This document shows, one piece after another, positions 41,588 to 51,072 of a stretch of DNA of 64,000 bases. The stretch's first letter is position 1. The number at the start of each line of letters is the position of its first letter. Position numbers and translations under genes: made by a program. The notes under the pieces are model-generated. The model saw only the letters and a program-made list of their open reading frames with translations, was not told the origin of the DNA and ran no database searches. The DNA is from GCA-2726245 sp035513655 (GTDB lineage: Bacteria; Planctomycetota; Planctomycetia; Pirellulales; Pirellulaceae), in the NCBI GenBank assembly GCA_035513655.1, contig DATKBV010000479.1:1-64000 (forward strand), in the 5' to 3' direction.

Positions 41588-42436
41588 TCAAGCTGATGAA
41601 TCGATGCTGGAAATAAGTGAACTGAGAATCTCGTAGGCTCGTCGAGCAACGGCCGGGGCGTCGTGACTATGACGACTCAACTCGACGTGCAAGCCACCGG
41701 TATAATCGATCTCACGGAATGCTCTCAGAATCGGCTCGAACTCGATCTCGCCTTCGCCGAACATCAAGTGGTCATGAACGCCAGCGCGCATGTCCTCGAT
41801 ATGCACATTGACGATCTGATGTCGCCACTGTCTGACTTGGTCATCGATCGGAGTTTCGCCAAGGCAGTGCAGGTGTCCGATGTCGAGAGTTAGCTGAAAG
41901 CATTCGCAATCGATCCGCTCGCGTAACTGCTCGAATCGTTCCATCGTATCGATGAGCATACCAGGTTCTGGCTCGAAGCCAATTGTCACGCCAAGGTCCG
42001 TGGCGTATTTGAGTACGGGCACCAGGCTAGTCGCCAAACGCTCGAAGGCCGCTACGTCCCCGATGTCGTCCCGCAGGATGCCCGACCACAGCGAGACACA
42101 GTCGCTCTTCAAGGCCGCTGCGATTTCGATCGCACGCCGCAGAAAATCTATTCGTCGTTCTCGCGCTGCGCGATCGCCGGAGAGCAATGTTGGCTCATGT
42201 TTCGTGCGTGGGTCGAGCAAAAATCTCGCGCCCGTTTCGATGACGGTACGCATGTTGTGCTGCCGAAGGCAATTCGCGGCCGCGATCAACTCTTCGGCCG
42301 GACTTGCCGAGTACGGGTTCAGCGAGTGGTGGTCGAGGGTGATGGCAGCGCTTCGATAACCGATCTCGGCCAGCACTTCGATTGCATCGAGCAAGCCGTG
42401 ATGAGCAAAGCCGTTCGTGTTGTAGCCGAGCAGCAT
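41588..42436 (-). CDS. Sugar phosphate isomerase/epimerase-like TIM barrel (A)
   Basis: This 282-residue protein of the xylose-isomerase-like TIM-barrel superfamily has MLLGYNTNGFAHHGLLDAIEVL at the start. The metal-site pattern is present: GFEPEPGML (Glu), LTLDIGHLHCLGE (Asp-x-x-His), VNVHIEDM (His, Glu) and GGLHVELSRHSHDAP (Glu, His). The barrel should bind a divalent metal and isomerise a sugar-like substrate. A UbiA prenyltransferase follows on its 5' side and a second TIM barrel lies beyond that. The layout recalls part of the ebo gene set (EboC/EboE), but the diagnostic EboD-like gene is not in the window. Confidence 0.82.
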   Translation of the reverse strand: MLLGYNTNGFAHHGLLDAIEVLAEIGYRSAAITLDHHSLNPYSASPAEELIAAANCLRQHNMRTVIETGARFLLDPRTKHEPTLLSGDRAARERRIDFLRRAIEIAAALKSDCVSLWSGILRDDIGDVAAFERLATSLVPVLKYATDLGVTIGFEPEPGMLIDTMERFEQLRERIDCECFQLTLDIGHLHCLGETPIDDQVRQWRHQIVNVHIEDMRAGVHDHLMFGEGEIEFEPILRAFREIDYTGGLHVELSRHSHDAPAVARRAYEILSSLISSIDSSA

Positions 42437-42477
42437 GTGGTTCCTGACACCTTTGTTTCAGGGATGTCTGACTTACC

Positions 42478-43461
42478 TCACGTCGAATAGACCCACTTGC
42501 CGAGTAGTAAAGTTGGCACCAACAATGCCAAAATGCCAACGGCATACGGCCAGTCCGCCATGAGTAGTGCGACCGAGGCGTCTAAGACAATCAGCGATAA
42601 GATGCTTTGTTTGACAGCGGATTGAACTTGCTGGGGAGTTGGATTGGCGACCGCGCTCAGGCAGCGACGCAAGATCGTCACCGTCAGCAAGAAGATCGCC
42701 ATCGGCCAGACGAAAGTCGGCTCAATATGAAATTGTTTCGCCACTTCGGCCGATGCGAACTTGGGAAAAAACGCCAGCATCATCACACCCGCCGCCATCA
42801 AGCCGACCCCGAACATAAGCAGCATGCGGCTACTCTCCTTGGCCTCCGTACGTGCAAACCACGTCACTCCCGTGATATAGACGCCGATGCCACCGGCCAC
42901 AACGAAGTGGCTCGTGTCGAAGTGAAGCGGCGTGATGTCTCCTGTCGCGGCAAAACTCATCCCCAACAGCACATTGAAGAACCGGCACGCTCCCATCGCA
43001 AAAGGGCCAAGCAGTGTCTTCTTTAGTATTTTGTCGTAGGCGACGACGCTCACCGCGATCAGCAGTGCGACCACCCCGCTCCGCCATGCGAGCGAAGCGG
43101 GCATTGTCGCGATCAGACTTACGCACGATGCCAGCAACACGCCACCGGCCAGCATCCCATAACCGAGCAACTGTGCTCGACCTCGCGTAATCCTGCCGGA
43201 CGGCAATGGTCGCGACGGACGCTCTTGCAGATCGACGTCGAAGTCATAAACGTCGTTTAATATCATGCCCGCGGTGTACAACAAACACGATGCGACCGCT
43301 AAACAGACGAAGCCACCAACTGGCTCCAGCGAACCGGCGACAAAGACAAATCCCATCGCCACGTCGGCGATGGCCGTAAAGACATTGGGCGCGCGAAAGA
43401 GTTGAAGATAGGCGAGCAGCGTGGAAGAGTCCGCCGAAGTGTCTTCATTCGCGCCGCTCAT
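42478..43461 (-). CDS. UbiA-family prenyltransferase (membrane)
   Basis: This 327-residue polytopic membrane enzyme has the first Asp-rich motif NDVYDFDVDLQERPSRPLPSG and a second region with VVAYDKILKKT. About eight hydrophobic segments are visible. It would transfer an isoprenoid chain to an aromatic or other acceptor in the membrane. The N-terminus (LLAYLQLFRAPNVFTAIADVAMG) resembles the EboC-type subgroup more than UbiA or MenA, and no quinone genes are adjacent. It lies between two TIM-barrel isomerase genes on the same strand with short gaps, so a shared metabolite is likely. Confidence 0.87.
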   Translation of the reverse strand: MSGANEDTSADSSTLLAYLQLFRAPNVFTAIADVAMGFVFVAGSLEPVGGFVCLAVASCLLYTAGMILNDVYDFDVDLQERPSRPLPSGRITRGRAQLLGYGMLAGGVLLASCVSLIATMPASLAWRSGVVALLIAVSVVAYDKILKKTLLGPFAMGACRFFNVLLGMSFAATGDITPLHFDTSHFVVAGGIGVYITGVTWFARTEAKESSRMLLMFGVGLMAAGVMMLAFFPKFASAEVAKQFHIEPTFVWPMAIFLLTVTILRRCLSAVANPTPQQVQSAVKQSILSLIVLDASVALLMADWPYAVGILALLVPTLLLGKWVYST

Positions 43462-43484
43462 TTACCCGATATCCGATATAGTTG

Positions 43485-44345
43485 CTACTCGACCGTGATT
43501 CCCAAATCTTGCATCGCGGCCGTCAAGTATTCGCGAGCCTCGCGTGCTGCGTCATCGGGGTTGTCGATATACGGATACAACTCGACCGTGATCCAGCCGT
43601 CGTAGCCGGTCTTGTCAATCGCCTGCAGCGTGGCCTTAAAGTCGATCGCTCCGTGCCCTGGAATCAAATGCTTGTGAACGCGGGTCGAGGCAATGTCTTC
43701 GAAGTGGTAATGCTTCGTGTAAGGTGCCATTTTCGCAATCCAGTCCTGCGGGTCTTCGTTGACACAGTAAGCATGTCCCACGTCAAAATTCAGGCCGACC
43801 CACGGCGAATCGATGCGTTCCGCGAACTCCAGATACTCGTCGAACTTCTCGATCATCAACTCAGGCTCAGGCTCGATCAGCAGCAGAACCTCTAACTGCT
43901 CCGCGACTTGGACACACGGCATGATCTCGTCATAGAAGATGTTCGCCGCATCTTTCCACGACTGTTCGGCCGTCAGCAGACCGCCTGGTTCCGTCGTGAC
44001 GTTTGGGGCGCCGATCTCTTTCGCCAGTTGGAGCGATCGCTTCGTGTGCTCTCGCCGAATGGCTCGATAATGTGGATCCGGATCGGTCCAACCGGGATGC
44101 CAATACGGCTGCCGCGGATCGTTCACCGCGTTCATCATGAAGGCGTTGATATTGGCGATTTGCAGGTTGTACTTTTCGAGGTGATCTCGAATCGACTGCT
44201 TTCGTTCTTCGAGCAAGAACGAAGGCCAAGCGTGAGGCACATCGGCCAGAATCTCGATTCCGGTGTATCCAAGCTCCCCGATCTTGCGGATCGTGTCCTC
44301 GATCGAGAAGTGCATATAGGCATTGCTACTGAAAGCGAGCTTCAT
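43485..44345 (-). CDS. Sugar phosphate isomerase/epimerase-like TIM barrel (B)
   Basis: This 286-residue TIM barrel begins MKLAFSSNAYMHFSIEDTI. Family metal ligands are visible: LLIEPEPELM (Glu), GLNFDVGHAYCVNED (Asp, His), HYHFEDIAS (Glu) and GWITVELYPY (Glu). It is related to the gene at 41588 but clearly distinct, for example in its long insert NAFMMNAVNDPRQPYWHPGW. It is the first gene of the minus-strand run TIM barrel B, UbiA, TIM barrel A, cinA, and diverges from the DUF1598 gene, so the 250-base gap at 44346-44596 probably holds both promoters. Confidence 0.84.
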   Translation of the reverse strand: MKLAFSSNAYMHFSIEDTIRKIGELGYTGIEILADVPHAWPSFLLEERKQSIRDHLEKYNLQIANINAFMMNAVNDPRQPYWHPGWTDPDPHYRAIRREHTKRSLQLAKEIGAPNVTTEPGGLLTAEQSWKDAANIFYDEIMPCVQVAEQLEVLLLIEPEPELMIEKFDEYLEFAERIDSPWVGLNFDVGHAYCVNEDPQDWIAKMAPYTKHYHFEDIASTRVHKHLIPGHGAIDFKATLQAIDKTGYDGWITVELYPYIDNPDDAAREAREYLTAAMQDLGITVE

Positions 44346-44596
44346 GGGGATCTGGCTCGTATCTGCTAACGATTTCGTGAATAGTGCAAGCGACTAAGTT
44401 TAGCCTCCGCGGCGATGACCGAGAAGACGCGGCAGGGGCACGGAAGACCACAGCGCGACACGCGCACCCACGAAATTCAGGCAGTCACGCCACGATCCCC
44501 GGAGATTCGCTTGCCAAATCGCGCCGAATGTGCGAGTCTAACTTGGGTTCAGGGGAATTGGTCTCGGTGGCCGCCAGGCGGTCGAGGAGGCTTTTG

Positions 44597-46339
44597 ATGT
44601 TGTTGATTTCGTCGGTTCAAGCGTTTTGCCTTCGTTTCCGTTTTGCATTCGTCGCCTGTTTGTACTTGCAAGCGCTGCCGTGTGCCGCGCAAGACACGGA
44701 CGTGGCGGGCACAATTCGCGCACATCTCGACGCCGGCGAGTTCGGGCTGGCGCAAGATCTTGCCGATTCGGCGAACACACCGCGGCAACGCGATGCTTTC
44801 GCGAGGTCGATTGTCGCGGCGCAAGCAGCCTCGGGCATGTTTCAGGCTTCTTTGGCAAATGCATCAACGATCCACAGCGATTCCGAGCGTGCGGAAGCTT
44901 TTGGCGAGCTGATGCGCACGCCGGTTGGTGGCGCGCCTTCGCGAGGTGGCGCGGCGCTGGCCGATTTTGACTCGCTCATCTCGTTGATCGAGTCGACGAT
45001 TTCCCCAGACAGCTGGGATACGCTCGGCGGCCCAGGTGCCGTGGAATCATTTCCGGGCGGTGTCTTCGTCGATGCGAGCGGGCTCTTGAAGCGAGTTGCC
45101 ATCGACGATGCAACTGCTGGTTCTTTGAAGGCGGCTCGCGAGGGAGCGAAGGTCGCGTCAGGAGCGATTGACATTCGTCGTGCGTCGGCGCTCCGCAAGG
45201 TGTCGCTGACCCAACTCGAACGCGAGCTACAAGCGCTCTGGGCTGCTGGTCGAAATCCAGATGATGCCATGTTCAATCTAGCCGGGCTCCGGAGAGTCAA
45301 GTACATCTTCGTCTTTCCTGACAGTCGCGACATCGTGCTGGCTGGGCCGGCGGGCGATTGGACGACCGATGTCGAAGGTCGATCGGTCAGCACATCGGAT
45401 GGCACCCCGATCCTGCAACTCGATGATTTCGTCGTGACACTTCGGAACGCGTATGAAAATGACGGACGCTTTGGATGCTCGATTACGCCCACGAAGGATA
45501 GCTTGGCGAGCGTTCAAACTTATTTACAGGAATCGGCGAAAAAGTCCTTGAAACCATCGCAGCGCAACGAGTGGCTTGACGGGCTTCGGACGCGACTTGG
45601 CAGGCAAGACGTATCGGTCTTTGGCATCGACGCGCGGACTCGAACTGCACAGATCCTTGTCGAGGCGGATTACCGCATGAAACTGATCGGGATGGGTTTG
45701 GAACCAGGCACGCTGGGCGTCACGAGTTATCTCGATAGCATCGAAGTCCCGGAAGGTGGCTCGCCTCCCGCAACGACGGTGTTGCGATGGTGGTTTACCT
45801 TGAATTACGAGGCGGTGCGTTCGACGAAAGCTGGCGATGCGTTTTCGATTCACGGGCCTGGAGCCAAGGTATTAAGCGAGAATGAACTCCTTACCGAGCG
45901 TGGCGAACGCATTCACACCGGCGAGTCAGAGACGTTGAACAGCCAATTCGCGCAGAGGTTTACCAAACACTTTGAGGACTTGTCAAAGAGGTATCCGATC
46001 TATGCGGAACTCCGTAATGTTTTCGATCTCGCAATAGTTGCGGCAGTTCTCAAGTCGCAAGATCTGCCCGGCCGCGTGGACTGGGAGATGGCTCATTGGC
46101 TCGACGAATCGCAGTATCGGATGAAACGAGGCACAGCGCCTCGCGTCGTCGAAACGGTGATGAACCACCGCATCATTGACCGCAAGCATGTTGTCGTCGG
46201 CGTGAGTGGTGGAGTCTCGGCGGATGCCCAGAACCTGCTGCAATTGTGTCCGATTGAGATCGACACGTACGGTCAGCTCGACGGAGATCGCGCGAACGCC
46301 GCGCCCCCAGAAAACAAGAGACGTTGGTGGTGGGATTAG
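44597..46339 (+). CDS. Secreted DUF1598 protein
   Basis: The protein is 580 residues from ATG 44597, fixed by GAGGAGG seven bases upstream and by the signal peptide that follows (MLLISSVQAFCLRF ... ALPCAAQ). The C-terminal two-thirds match the DUF1598 pattern of planctomycetes: RRASALRKVSLTQLERELQ, LRRVKYIFVFPDSRDIVLAGPA, GVTSYLDSI, LRWWFTLNYEAV and FTKHFEDLSKRYPIYAELRNVFDLAIVAAVL. The N-terminal part is alpha-helical and repeat-like (possibly TPR). Function is unknown, and location should be periplasmic. It converges on and overlaps the inositol phosphatase gene by four bases. Confidence 0.83.
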   Translation: MLLISSVQAFCLRFRFAFVACLYLQALPCAAQDTDVAGTIRAHLDAGEFGLAQDLADSANTPRQRDAFARSIVAAQAASGMFQASLANASTIHSDSERAEAFGELMRTPVGGAPSRGGAALADFDSLISLIESTISPDSWDTLGGPGAVESFPGGVFVDASGLLKRVAIDDATAGSLKAAREGAKVASGAIDIRRASALRKVSLTQLERELQALWAAGRNPDDAMFNLAGLRRVKYIFVFPDSRDIVLAGPAGDWTTDVEGRSVSTSDGTPILQLDDFVVTLRNAYENDGRFGCSITPTKDSLASVQTYLQESAKKSLKPSQRNEWLDGLRTRLGRQDVSVFGIDARTRTAQILVEADYRMKLIGMGLEPGTLGVTSYLDSIEVPEGGSPPATTVLRWWFTLNYEAVRSTKAGDAFSIHGPGAKVLSENELLTERGERIHTGESETLNSQFAQRFTKHFEDLSKRYPIYAELRNVFDLAIVAAVLKSQDLPGRVDWEMAHWLDESQYRMKRGTAPRVVETVMNHRIIDRKHVVVGVSGGVSADAQNLLQLCPIEIDTYGQLDGDRANAAPPENKRRWWWD

Positions 46340-47154
46340 TTGCGAACTATCGATTGCCGCATCGAATTGGGCAGGTGAGGACCGACGATACGTTGCACCT
46401 GGTCATGCAGGATGCCATTCGATGCCAGCAGATCCGTAGTGCGTAACGGCAATGGTTTGCCGAGAGAAGTCGTCACCCGGCCGCCCGCTTCTTCGACGAA
46501 TAAAATGCCGGCGGCGAAATCCCACGGGTTCAATTGATACTCGAAATAGGCACCGAACAAGCCACAACCGACTTGTGCCAAATCCAACGCAGCGGTCCCG
46601 AACCGGCGAATCCCGTGGATCTGCGCATGGAACAGATCGCGCACGGCGTCAAGTGTCGCTTCCATCATCTCGCCGCGGTCGTAGTAGAAGCCGACGCTTA
46701 CCAATACTTTGTCGAGCGTCTCCGAGTTACAAACACTCACCCGCTTTCCGTTATGAAAAGCGCCTTCCCCGGCTGTCGCTTCGTACCAATCGTCGCGACT
46801 CGGATTGAAGACGACGCCGCATTTTGGATCGCCTCGATAATAGTAGGCGATTGACACTGCGAAATGCGGGATGCCGTGAACGAAGTTATTCGTGCCATCC
46901 AGTGGATCGACGACCCAGAGGTGCTCCGATGCCGCGTCGTCATGATGCGACTCTTCTCCGAGAATCGCGTGAGCGGGGAACTCACGCCGGATCACCTCGA
47001 CGATGGCCTGCTCCGCTTCGACATCGGCAATGGAGACCAGGTTGTACGTCTCGGTGTCGTTCTTATGCTCAACGATCACACCCGTTCGAAAGTACTTTGC
47101 CAATACTTCGCCGCCGGCCCGTGCCGCTTCACCGGCCGTCTTTAGTTCGCGCAT
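46336..47154 (-). CDS. Inositol-1-monophosphatase family protein
   Basis: This 272-residue magnesium-dependent sugar/inositol phosphatase has complete metal-binding motifs: ILGEESHHDD (Glu67), WVVDPLDGTNNFVHGIPHFAV (Asp83, Asp86) and the C-terminal NPWDFAAGILFVEEAGGRVT. The length is normal for SuhB-type enzymes, and cytosolic location is expected. The substrate may be inositol phosphate, fructose bisphosphate or another sugar phosphate; the sequence does not settle this. The HEAT-repeat gene lies 36 bases upstream on the same strand. Confidence 0.93.
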   Translation of the reverse strand: MRELKTAGEAARAGGEVLAKYFRTGVIVEHKNDTETYNLVSIADVEAEQAIVEVIRREFPAHAILGEESHHDDAASEHLWVVDPLDGTNNFVHGIPHFAVSIAYYYRGDPKCGVVFNPSRDDWYEATAGEGAFHNGKRVSVCNSETLDKVLVSVGFYYDRGEMMEATLDAVRDLFHAQIHGIRRFGTAALDLAQVGCGLFGAYFEYQLNPWDFAAGILFVEEAGGRVTTSLGKPLPLRTTDLLASNGILHDQVQRIVGPHLPNSMRQSIVRN

Positions 47155-47190
47155 TCTCTTGTCCGGGTTTTTCCGTTTCCAGGCGACCGA

Positions 47191-49329
47191 TTACTTCGGC
47201 ATGGGAAGAATGATAAGGGCATTCTCCGCGAAGGATGCCTCGCCGGTCTTGCCGTTGATGCGATATTGGATCTTCAATTGCTTCACGCTTCCTGGCAACG
47301 GGTCGCCGCCGAAGCTGGCGTTATAACTGGTCGAAGCCAACGCGATCAGGGGCAAGTCACCAGCTTGCTTGCGGAGTACCGCGGTCACGTCCTTTTGCGT
47401 TGATCCGGCACCGTATTCCGCTTTGATGATTTCCAGCTTGACCTTGTCGAGACCCGCCTTCGAAAGTTGGTCGCTCACATCAACTTTGCCGCTCAGCTTC
47501 TGGGCAATGACCAGCGTGGCTTGGGTGGCGTCCTCTTTCAACCCGGGAACTCTCATCGTTTTGATGGCCAGCGCGAGCGCCTCGGCGCTCGGATGGAGTG
47601 CGAGCACATCCAGCACCAGCTTCTGCTCGGCGGGCTGACGCGCAGCGTCGAGCGCTTGCTGGCACATTGCGGCGCGCTGTTGTTCCGGCATGGCGAACTT
47701 CCGCGCGAGTCCAATGTAACCTCGCAGCGCACGGACCTGATATCTTTCCGCCGGGGCGTTCTTTGCTAGATCCAACAGAACCGGCGCTGCGTCGACACTG
47801 TTCCACTTGCCGAGCAAACGGCTGCCGGTGTCCTGAAGTTCTGGGTCGGCACTCTTGGCGGCTACGGCAAGTGTTTGCAGGGCTTTGGTTCCTCCCACAT
47901 CGCCGAGGATTTCCAAGAGGATACTTTTCTTCGTCGCGGGCGAACGTTGCATGGCCGCCGCGAGTTCGGCGGCGCACGCCTCACGATCCGGCATGCGGAT
48001 GCTCGCCGCTTTCAATGCCTGTTGAGCCACCACCGCATCTTCGGCATGTTTGGGAGCCACAACTTGTGCGATCAGCACGGAGATCCGCTGGAGCGAGACG
48101 GTTTCTCCCAAGGCACTTAGTGCGGCAGTACGCACTGTTTTGTCGGCATGGTCTAACGCGTTCAGCAATTCAGGGACGGCGTCAATGCGTCGCTGCCCGA
48201 CAAGCTCGATCAACAGCGGATAAGCGCTTCCTTTGGCATTTGGGAGCAATGCGGCGATTTGCGCGTCGACCTTTTCGCTCGGCAGATTCGCCAGGGCCGT
48301 CTTCGCTGATTGCGACAGATCCGGGTCGGCTTCGAGAGCAACCTCCAGCAGAGCGGGAAGACACGAAGCGTCGCCCACGCGTCCAATGGCATCGATCGCG
48401 GACAATCGAACTTGCTTGGGACCTTGTCCGGCGGCTTGCAACACCGCCGTCAGGACGACGGTTTCGGGGCGGTCGGCCATGGCCTGGATGATCAAGGCCG
48501 CCCTTTCGGGCACTGCGCGATTCAATTCAGTCGCCAGAGCCTTGTCGATTTCGCCGCCCGGGAACTCTCGGGCCGTGCCTAATGCGAGCTGAAAGAGTCC
48601 CTTGTCCGTTGATTGAAGTTGTTCCAGCAGGAGAGGAATGCCTTCTTGGTTTCGAGCGAGAATCGCTCCGCGAGTTGCTTCGATGATTCTCTGCTTGGGA
48701 ACATCCGCTTGGCGGACTTCGTCGTAGATCTCGGCCGCTTCAGCCGCTTTGCCCTCGGCGTACAGCCGTTCGGCACACAGCACGCACCCTTCGGCAACCG
48801 CTGAACGAACTTTGACGGGAGCGACGGTCAAGGCATCTCGAAGTGACTTGATAGCATCAGCATTTCCGATGCGGCCAAGTGCAACAGCGGCAGCGGACGC
48901 GACCTCGGCGTCCTTGTCCTGTAACCGAGTGATCAGCGAATCAGCGGCGTTGGCATACCGACGGACGCCAATCGAATTGATCGTGCCGACGAGCAGTATT
49001 CCTTCGAGCGAATCGGTCGCCGTCAGCAACGCTTCTTCCGCTGCCTCGCCCGGAATCGCTTCGAGGGCGATCCGCGCCCAGGAGGACAACTGAGCATCTG
49101 GCAGAAGCTTCGCCAGGTCGGGAACCGCCGCACTCGATCCGTGAATGGCCAGAAGTTTGCAGGTGATCGCCTTCTCCGCCGCCGGTGCGTCGGAACGAAG
49201 GACGGCGAGGAGTTCATTTTCTTTTTCAGGCGACGCATTTGGACCGTCGGCCCGAACCGATGCGGCGGTCAAGACGATCGATGCTGCGAGAAAAACGATA
49301 GAGCGAGCGAATTTGTAATTCGTATACAT
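47191..49329 (-). CDS. Secreted HEAT-repeat protein
   Basis: The protein is 712 residues from ATG 49329, which begins a signal peptide (FARSIVFLAASIVLTAASVRADG); ATG 49347 would add six residues. Most of the protein is HEAT/PBS-lyase-type helical repeats (AAVALGRIGNADAIKSLRDAL, LSAIDAIGRVGDASCLPALLEVAL, AALSALGETVSLQRISVLI). A C-terminal small domain (YRINGKTGEASFAENALIILP) resembles a DUF3386/3-keto-like beta end seen in planctomycete proteins. It is presumably a periplasmic protein-binding scaffold. The Gfo/Idh/MocA gene lies upstream on the same strand. Confidence 0.8.
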   Translation of the reverse strand: MYTNYKFARSIVFLAASIVLTAASVRADGPNASPEKENELLAVLRSDAPAAEKAITCKLLAIHGSSAAVPDLAKLLPDAQLSSWARIALEAIPGEAAEEALLTATDSLEGILLVGTINSIGVRRYANAADSLITRLQDKDAEVASAAAVALGRIGNADAIKSLRDALTVAPVKVRSAVAEGCVLCAERLYAEGKAAEAAEIYDEVRQADVPKQRIIEATRGAILARNQEGIPLLLEQLQSTDKGLFQLALGTAREFPGGEIDKALATELNRAVPERAALIIQAMADRPETVVLTAVLQAAGQGPKQVRLSAIDAIGRVGDASCLPALLEVALEADPDLSQSAKTALANLPSEKVDAQIAALLPNAKGSAYPLLIELVGQRRIDAVPELLNALDHADKTVRTAALSALGETVSLQRISVLIAQVVAPKHAEDAVVAQQALKAASIRMPDREACAAELAAAMQRSPATKKSILLEILGDVGGTKALQTLAVAAKSADPELQDTGSRLLGKWNSVDAAPVLLDLAKNAPAERYQVRALRGYIGLARKFAMPEQQRAAMCQQALDAARQPAEQKLVLDVLALHPSAEALALAIKTMRVPGLKEDATQATLVIAQKLSGKVDVSDQLSKAGLDKVKLEIIKAEYGAGSTQKDVTAVLRKQAGDLPLIALASTSYNASFGGDPLPGSVKQLKIQYRINGKTGEASFAENALIILPMPK

Positions 49330-49444
49330 GGTTTCGGTCCTGAGCATTGGACGGTTTGGTTGTGATCAAGGAAAAGCGTTATCGTTTGGCGAGACTTCGG
49401 AAGTCTAATTTTGCCAAGTTGCACAACTACCAGGAGATAGCTCT

Positions 49445-49480
49445 CATAGGTCCCATCAGTCCTATCGGTCCTATAAGTCC
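49445..49480. repeat. Nonanucleotide array (NNTNNGTCC)
   Basis: Four consecutive 9-base words, CATAGGTCC, CATCAGTCC, TATCGGTCC and TATAAGTCC, lie between the HEAT and Gfo/Idh/MocA genes. The shared GTCC core and exact phase set it apart from the heptamer arrays at 11.8-14.2 kb. Confidence 0.75.
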
Positions 49481-49510
49481 TTTCTTTTTGGATGTCATGT
49501 TCTGAAAACC

Positions 49511-50797
49511 CTACAGCCTCCACGGCTCGCGCAGGGCCTCGGAGCGCAAGCGATTAGCGTGGTCATCGTCGATGAACGCGTGTGTTACGTTGTCGTATTT
49601 AACTTGGCGGCCCAGGTGGAGCGCAATGTTCGCCGCGTGGCAGGCGATATGGGCATTGCACGCCGCGTCGGCATTCCCCTTTGGCTGGCTGCGCGTCTTC
49701 ACACAGTCGAGGAAATCGCGTACGTGGAAAGTCGCCGGGTAGCCGCCGATTTCTGCGACCGTTCTGCCGGCGAGCAAGGCCGGCGAACTCAACACGAGTT
49801 TGCCGCTGTCCCCCGCTTCGACCCAGCCCGTTTCGCCTTCGAACCGCACCGGGCACGATCCCAAAGGAATCCAGCCGGTCTCGCGGAAGATCAGCTCGAC
49901 GCCGTTCTCGTAGCGCGCGACCAACTGTCCGTCTTTCGGCGCGTTGTACTCGACCGGCGGCAGACAATCTCCGACGGCCCATTGGCAGAGGTCCACGCAA
50001 TGCGAACCCCATTCAAGCACGCCGCCGCCAACCATCCCACCGCCCTTTTCAAAATTGAAACCGTCGAGCAGCTTCGGGTTGAAGGGCCGCCACGCAGCCG
50101 GCCCGAGATACATGTTCCAATCGACGATATCTGGGTTGGGCTCTGGTTCCGCCGGCAACCAGCCGCTCATCATGGCTTGCATGCCCATTGGATGAGCATA
50201 AACTTTTTTGAGTTCGCCGAGCTTCCCAGTACGGGCCAGCTCGCAAGCGAACGCGAAGTGCGGCAGGTTTCGCCGTTGCGTGCCTGCCTGGAACACGCGT
50301 CCGGTGCGGCGCATCGTTTCGGCCAGGATCAAGCTTTGAGCAATGTTCTTCGTGACGGGCTTTTCACAATACATGTCCTTGCCGGCCTTGGCCGCGGCCA
50401 TCGCGGCCGTCGCATGCCAGTTTGGTCCAGTCGCGATCAGGACCGCATCGATATCGCTACGGTCGAGCAGTTCGCGAAAGTCGCGATAGGTCGCACAGTT
50501 CTGATTGCCATGTTTCGCGTCAGCGATTTTCTTAACGGCGACGCGCCGCGCTTCCTTGACGTCAGCGACCGCCACGAACTGCACATCAGCCTGCTCCAGG
50601 AAGCAGCCGAGGTCGTAAGTCCCTCGGTTTCCGATGCCGATGCCGCCGACCACAATCCGCTCGCTGGGAGCGACGGCACCATCCAGCCCCAAGGCTGAAC
50701 TGGGAATGATTGTCGGTGCCACCACCGCGGCACCAGCCGCCGAAAGTGATGTCTTCAAAAACCGACGCCGATGAAGTTGCGCTTGCATCTTCGACAT
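49511..50797 (-). CDS. Gfo/Idh/MocA-family oxidoreductase with Tat signal
   Basis: The protein is 428 residues from ATG 50797, set by AGGAG seven bases upstream. A twin-arginine signal opens it (HRRRFLKTSLSAAGAAVVAP), so the folded, cofactor-loaded enzyme is exported. The NAD(P) Rossmann motif is VGGIGIGNRGTYDLG, followed by the family E-K-P (MYCEKPVTKN) and a C-terminal domain with GGGVLEWGSHCVDLCQWA. Exported members are numerous in planctomycetes and thought to act on sugars. A DUF1080 gene is divergent at 51073, a common companion. Confidence 0.9.
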   Translation of the reverse strand: MSKMQAQLHRRRFLKTSLSAAGAAVVAPTIIPSSALGLDGAVAPSERIVVGGIGIGNRGTYDLGCFLEQADVQFVAVADVKEARRVAVKKIADAKHGNQNCATYRDFRELLDRSDIDAVLIATGPNWHATAAMAAAKAGKDMYCEKPVTKNIAQSLILAETMRRTGRVFQAGTQRRNLPHFAFACELARTGKLGELKKVYAHPMGMQAMMSGWLPAEPEPNPDIVDWNMYLGPAAWRPFNPKLLDGFNFEKGGGMVGGGVLEWGSHCVDLCQWAVGDCLPPVEYNAPKDGQLVARYENGVELIFRETGWIPLGSCPVRFEGETGWVEAGDSGKLVLSSPALLAGRTVAEIGGYPATFHVRDFLDCVKTRSQPKGNADAACNAHIACHAANIALHLGRQVKYDNVTHAFIDDDHANRLRSEALREPWRL

Positions 50798-51072
50798 AGC
50801 TGAGCTCCTGATCGTATTGACCGCCTGTCCACCAAAAACTCCGTCTCGGTACGGAGACGAAGTTTCGGCACGTTGACCAGCATACTCCCGTCCCATGCTT
50901 CTAGCTACATACGACATGGAGAATTTCGCACACCGATTCGATATGACCGGTCAAGCGGCAGAGAATCCTCGGGAAATTGGTCAAAACCGTTTGATTCGAC
51001 CACCCTTGCTACGATACGATATCGCTTCCACATCACGTCCACTTGCTTCATTGATCTTCGAGGAACAACCGA

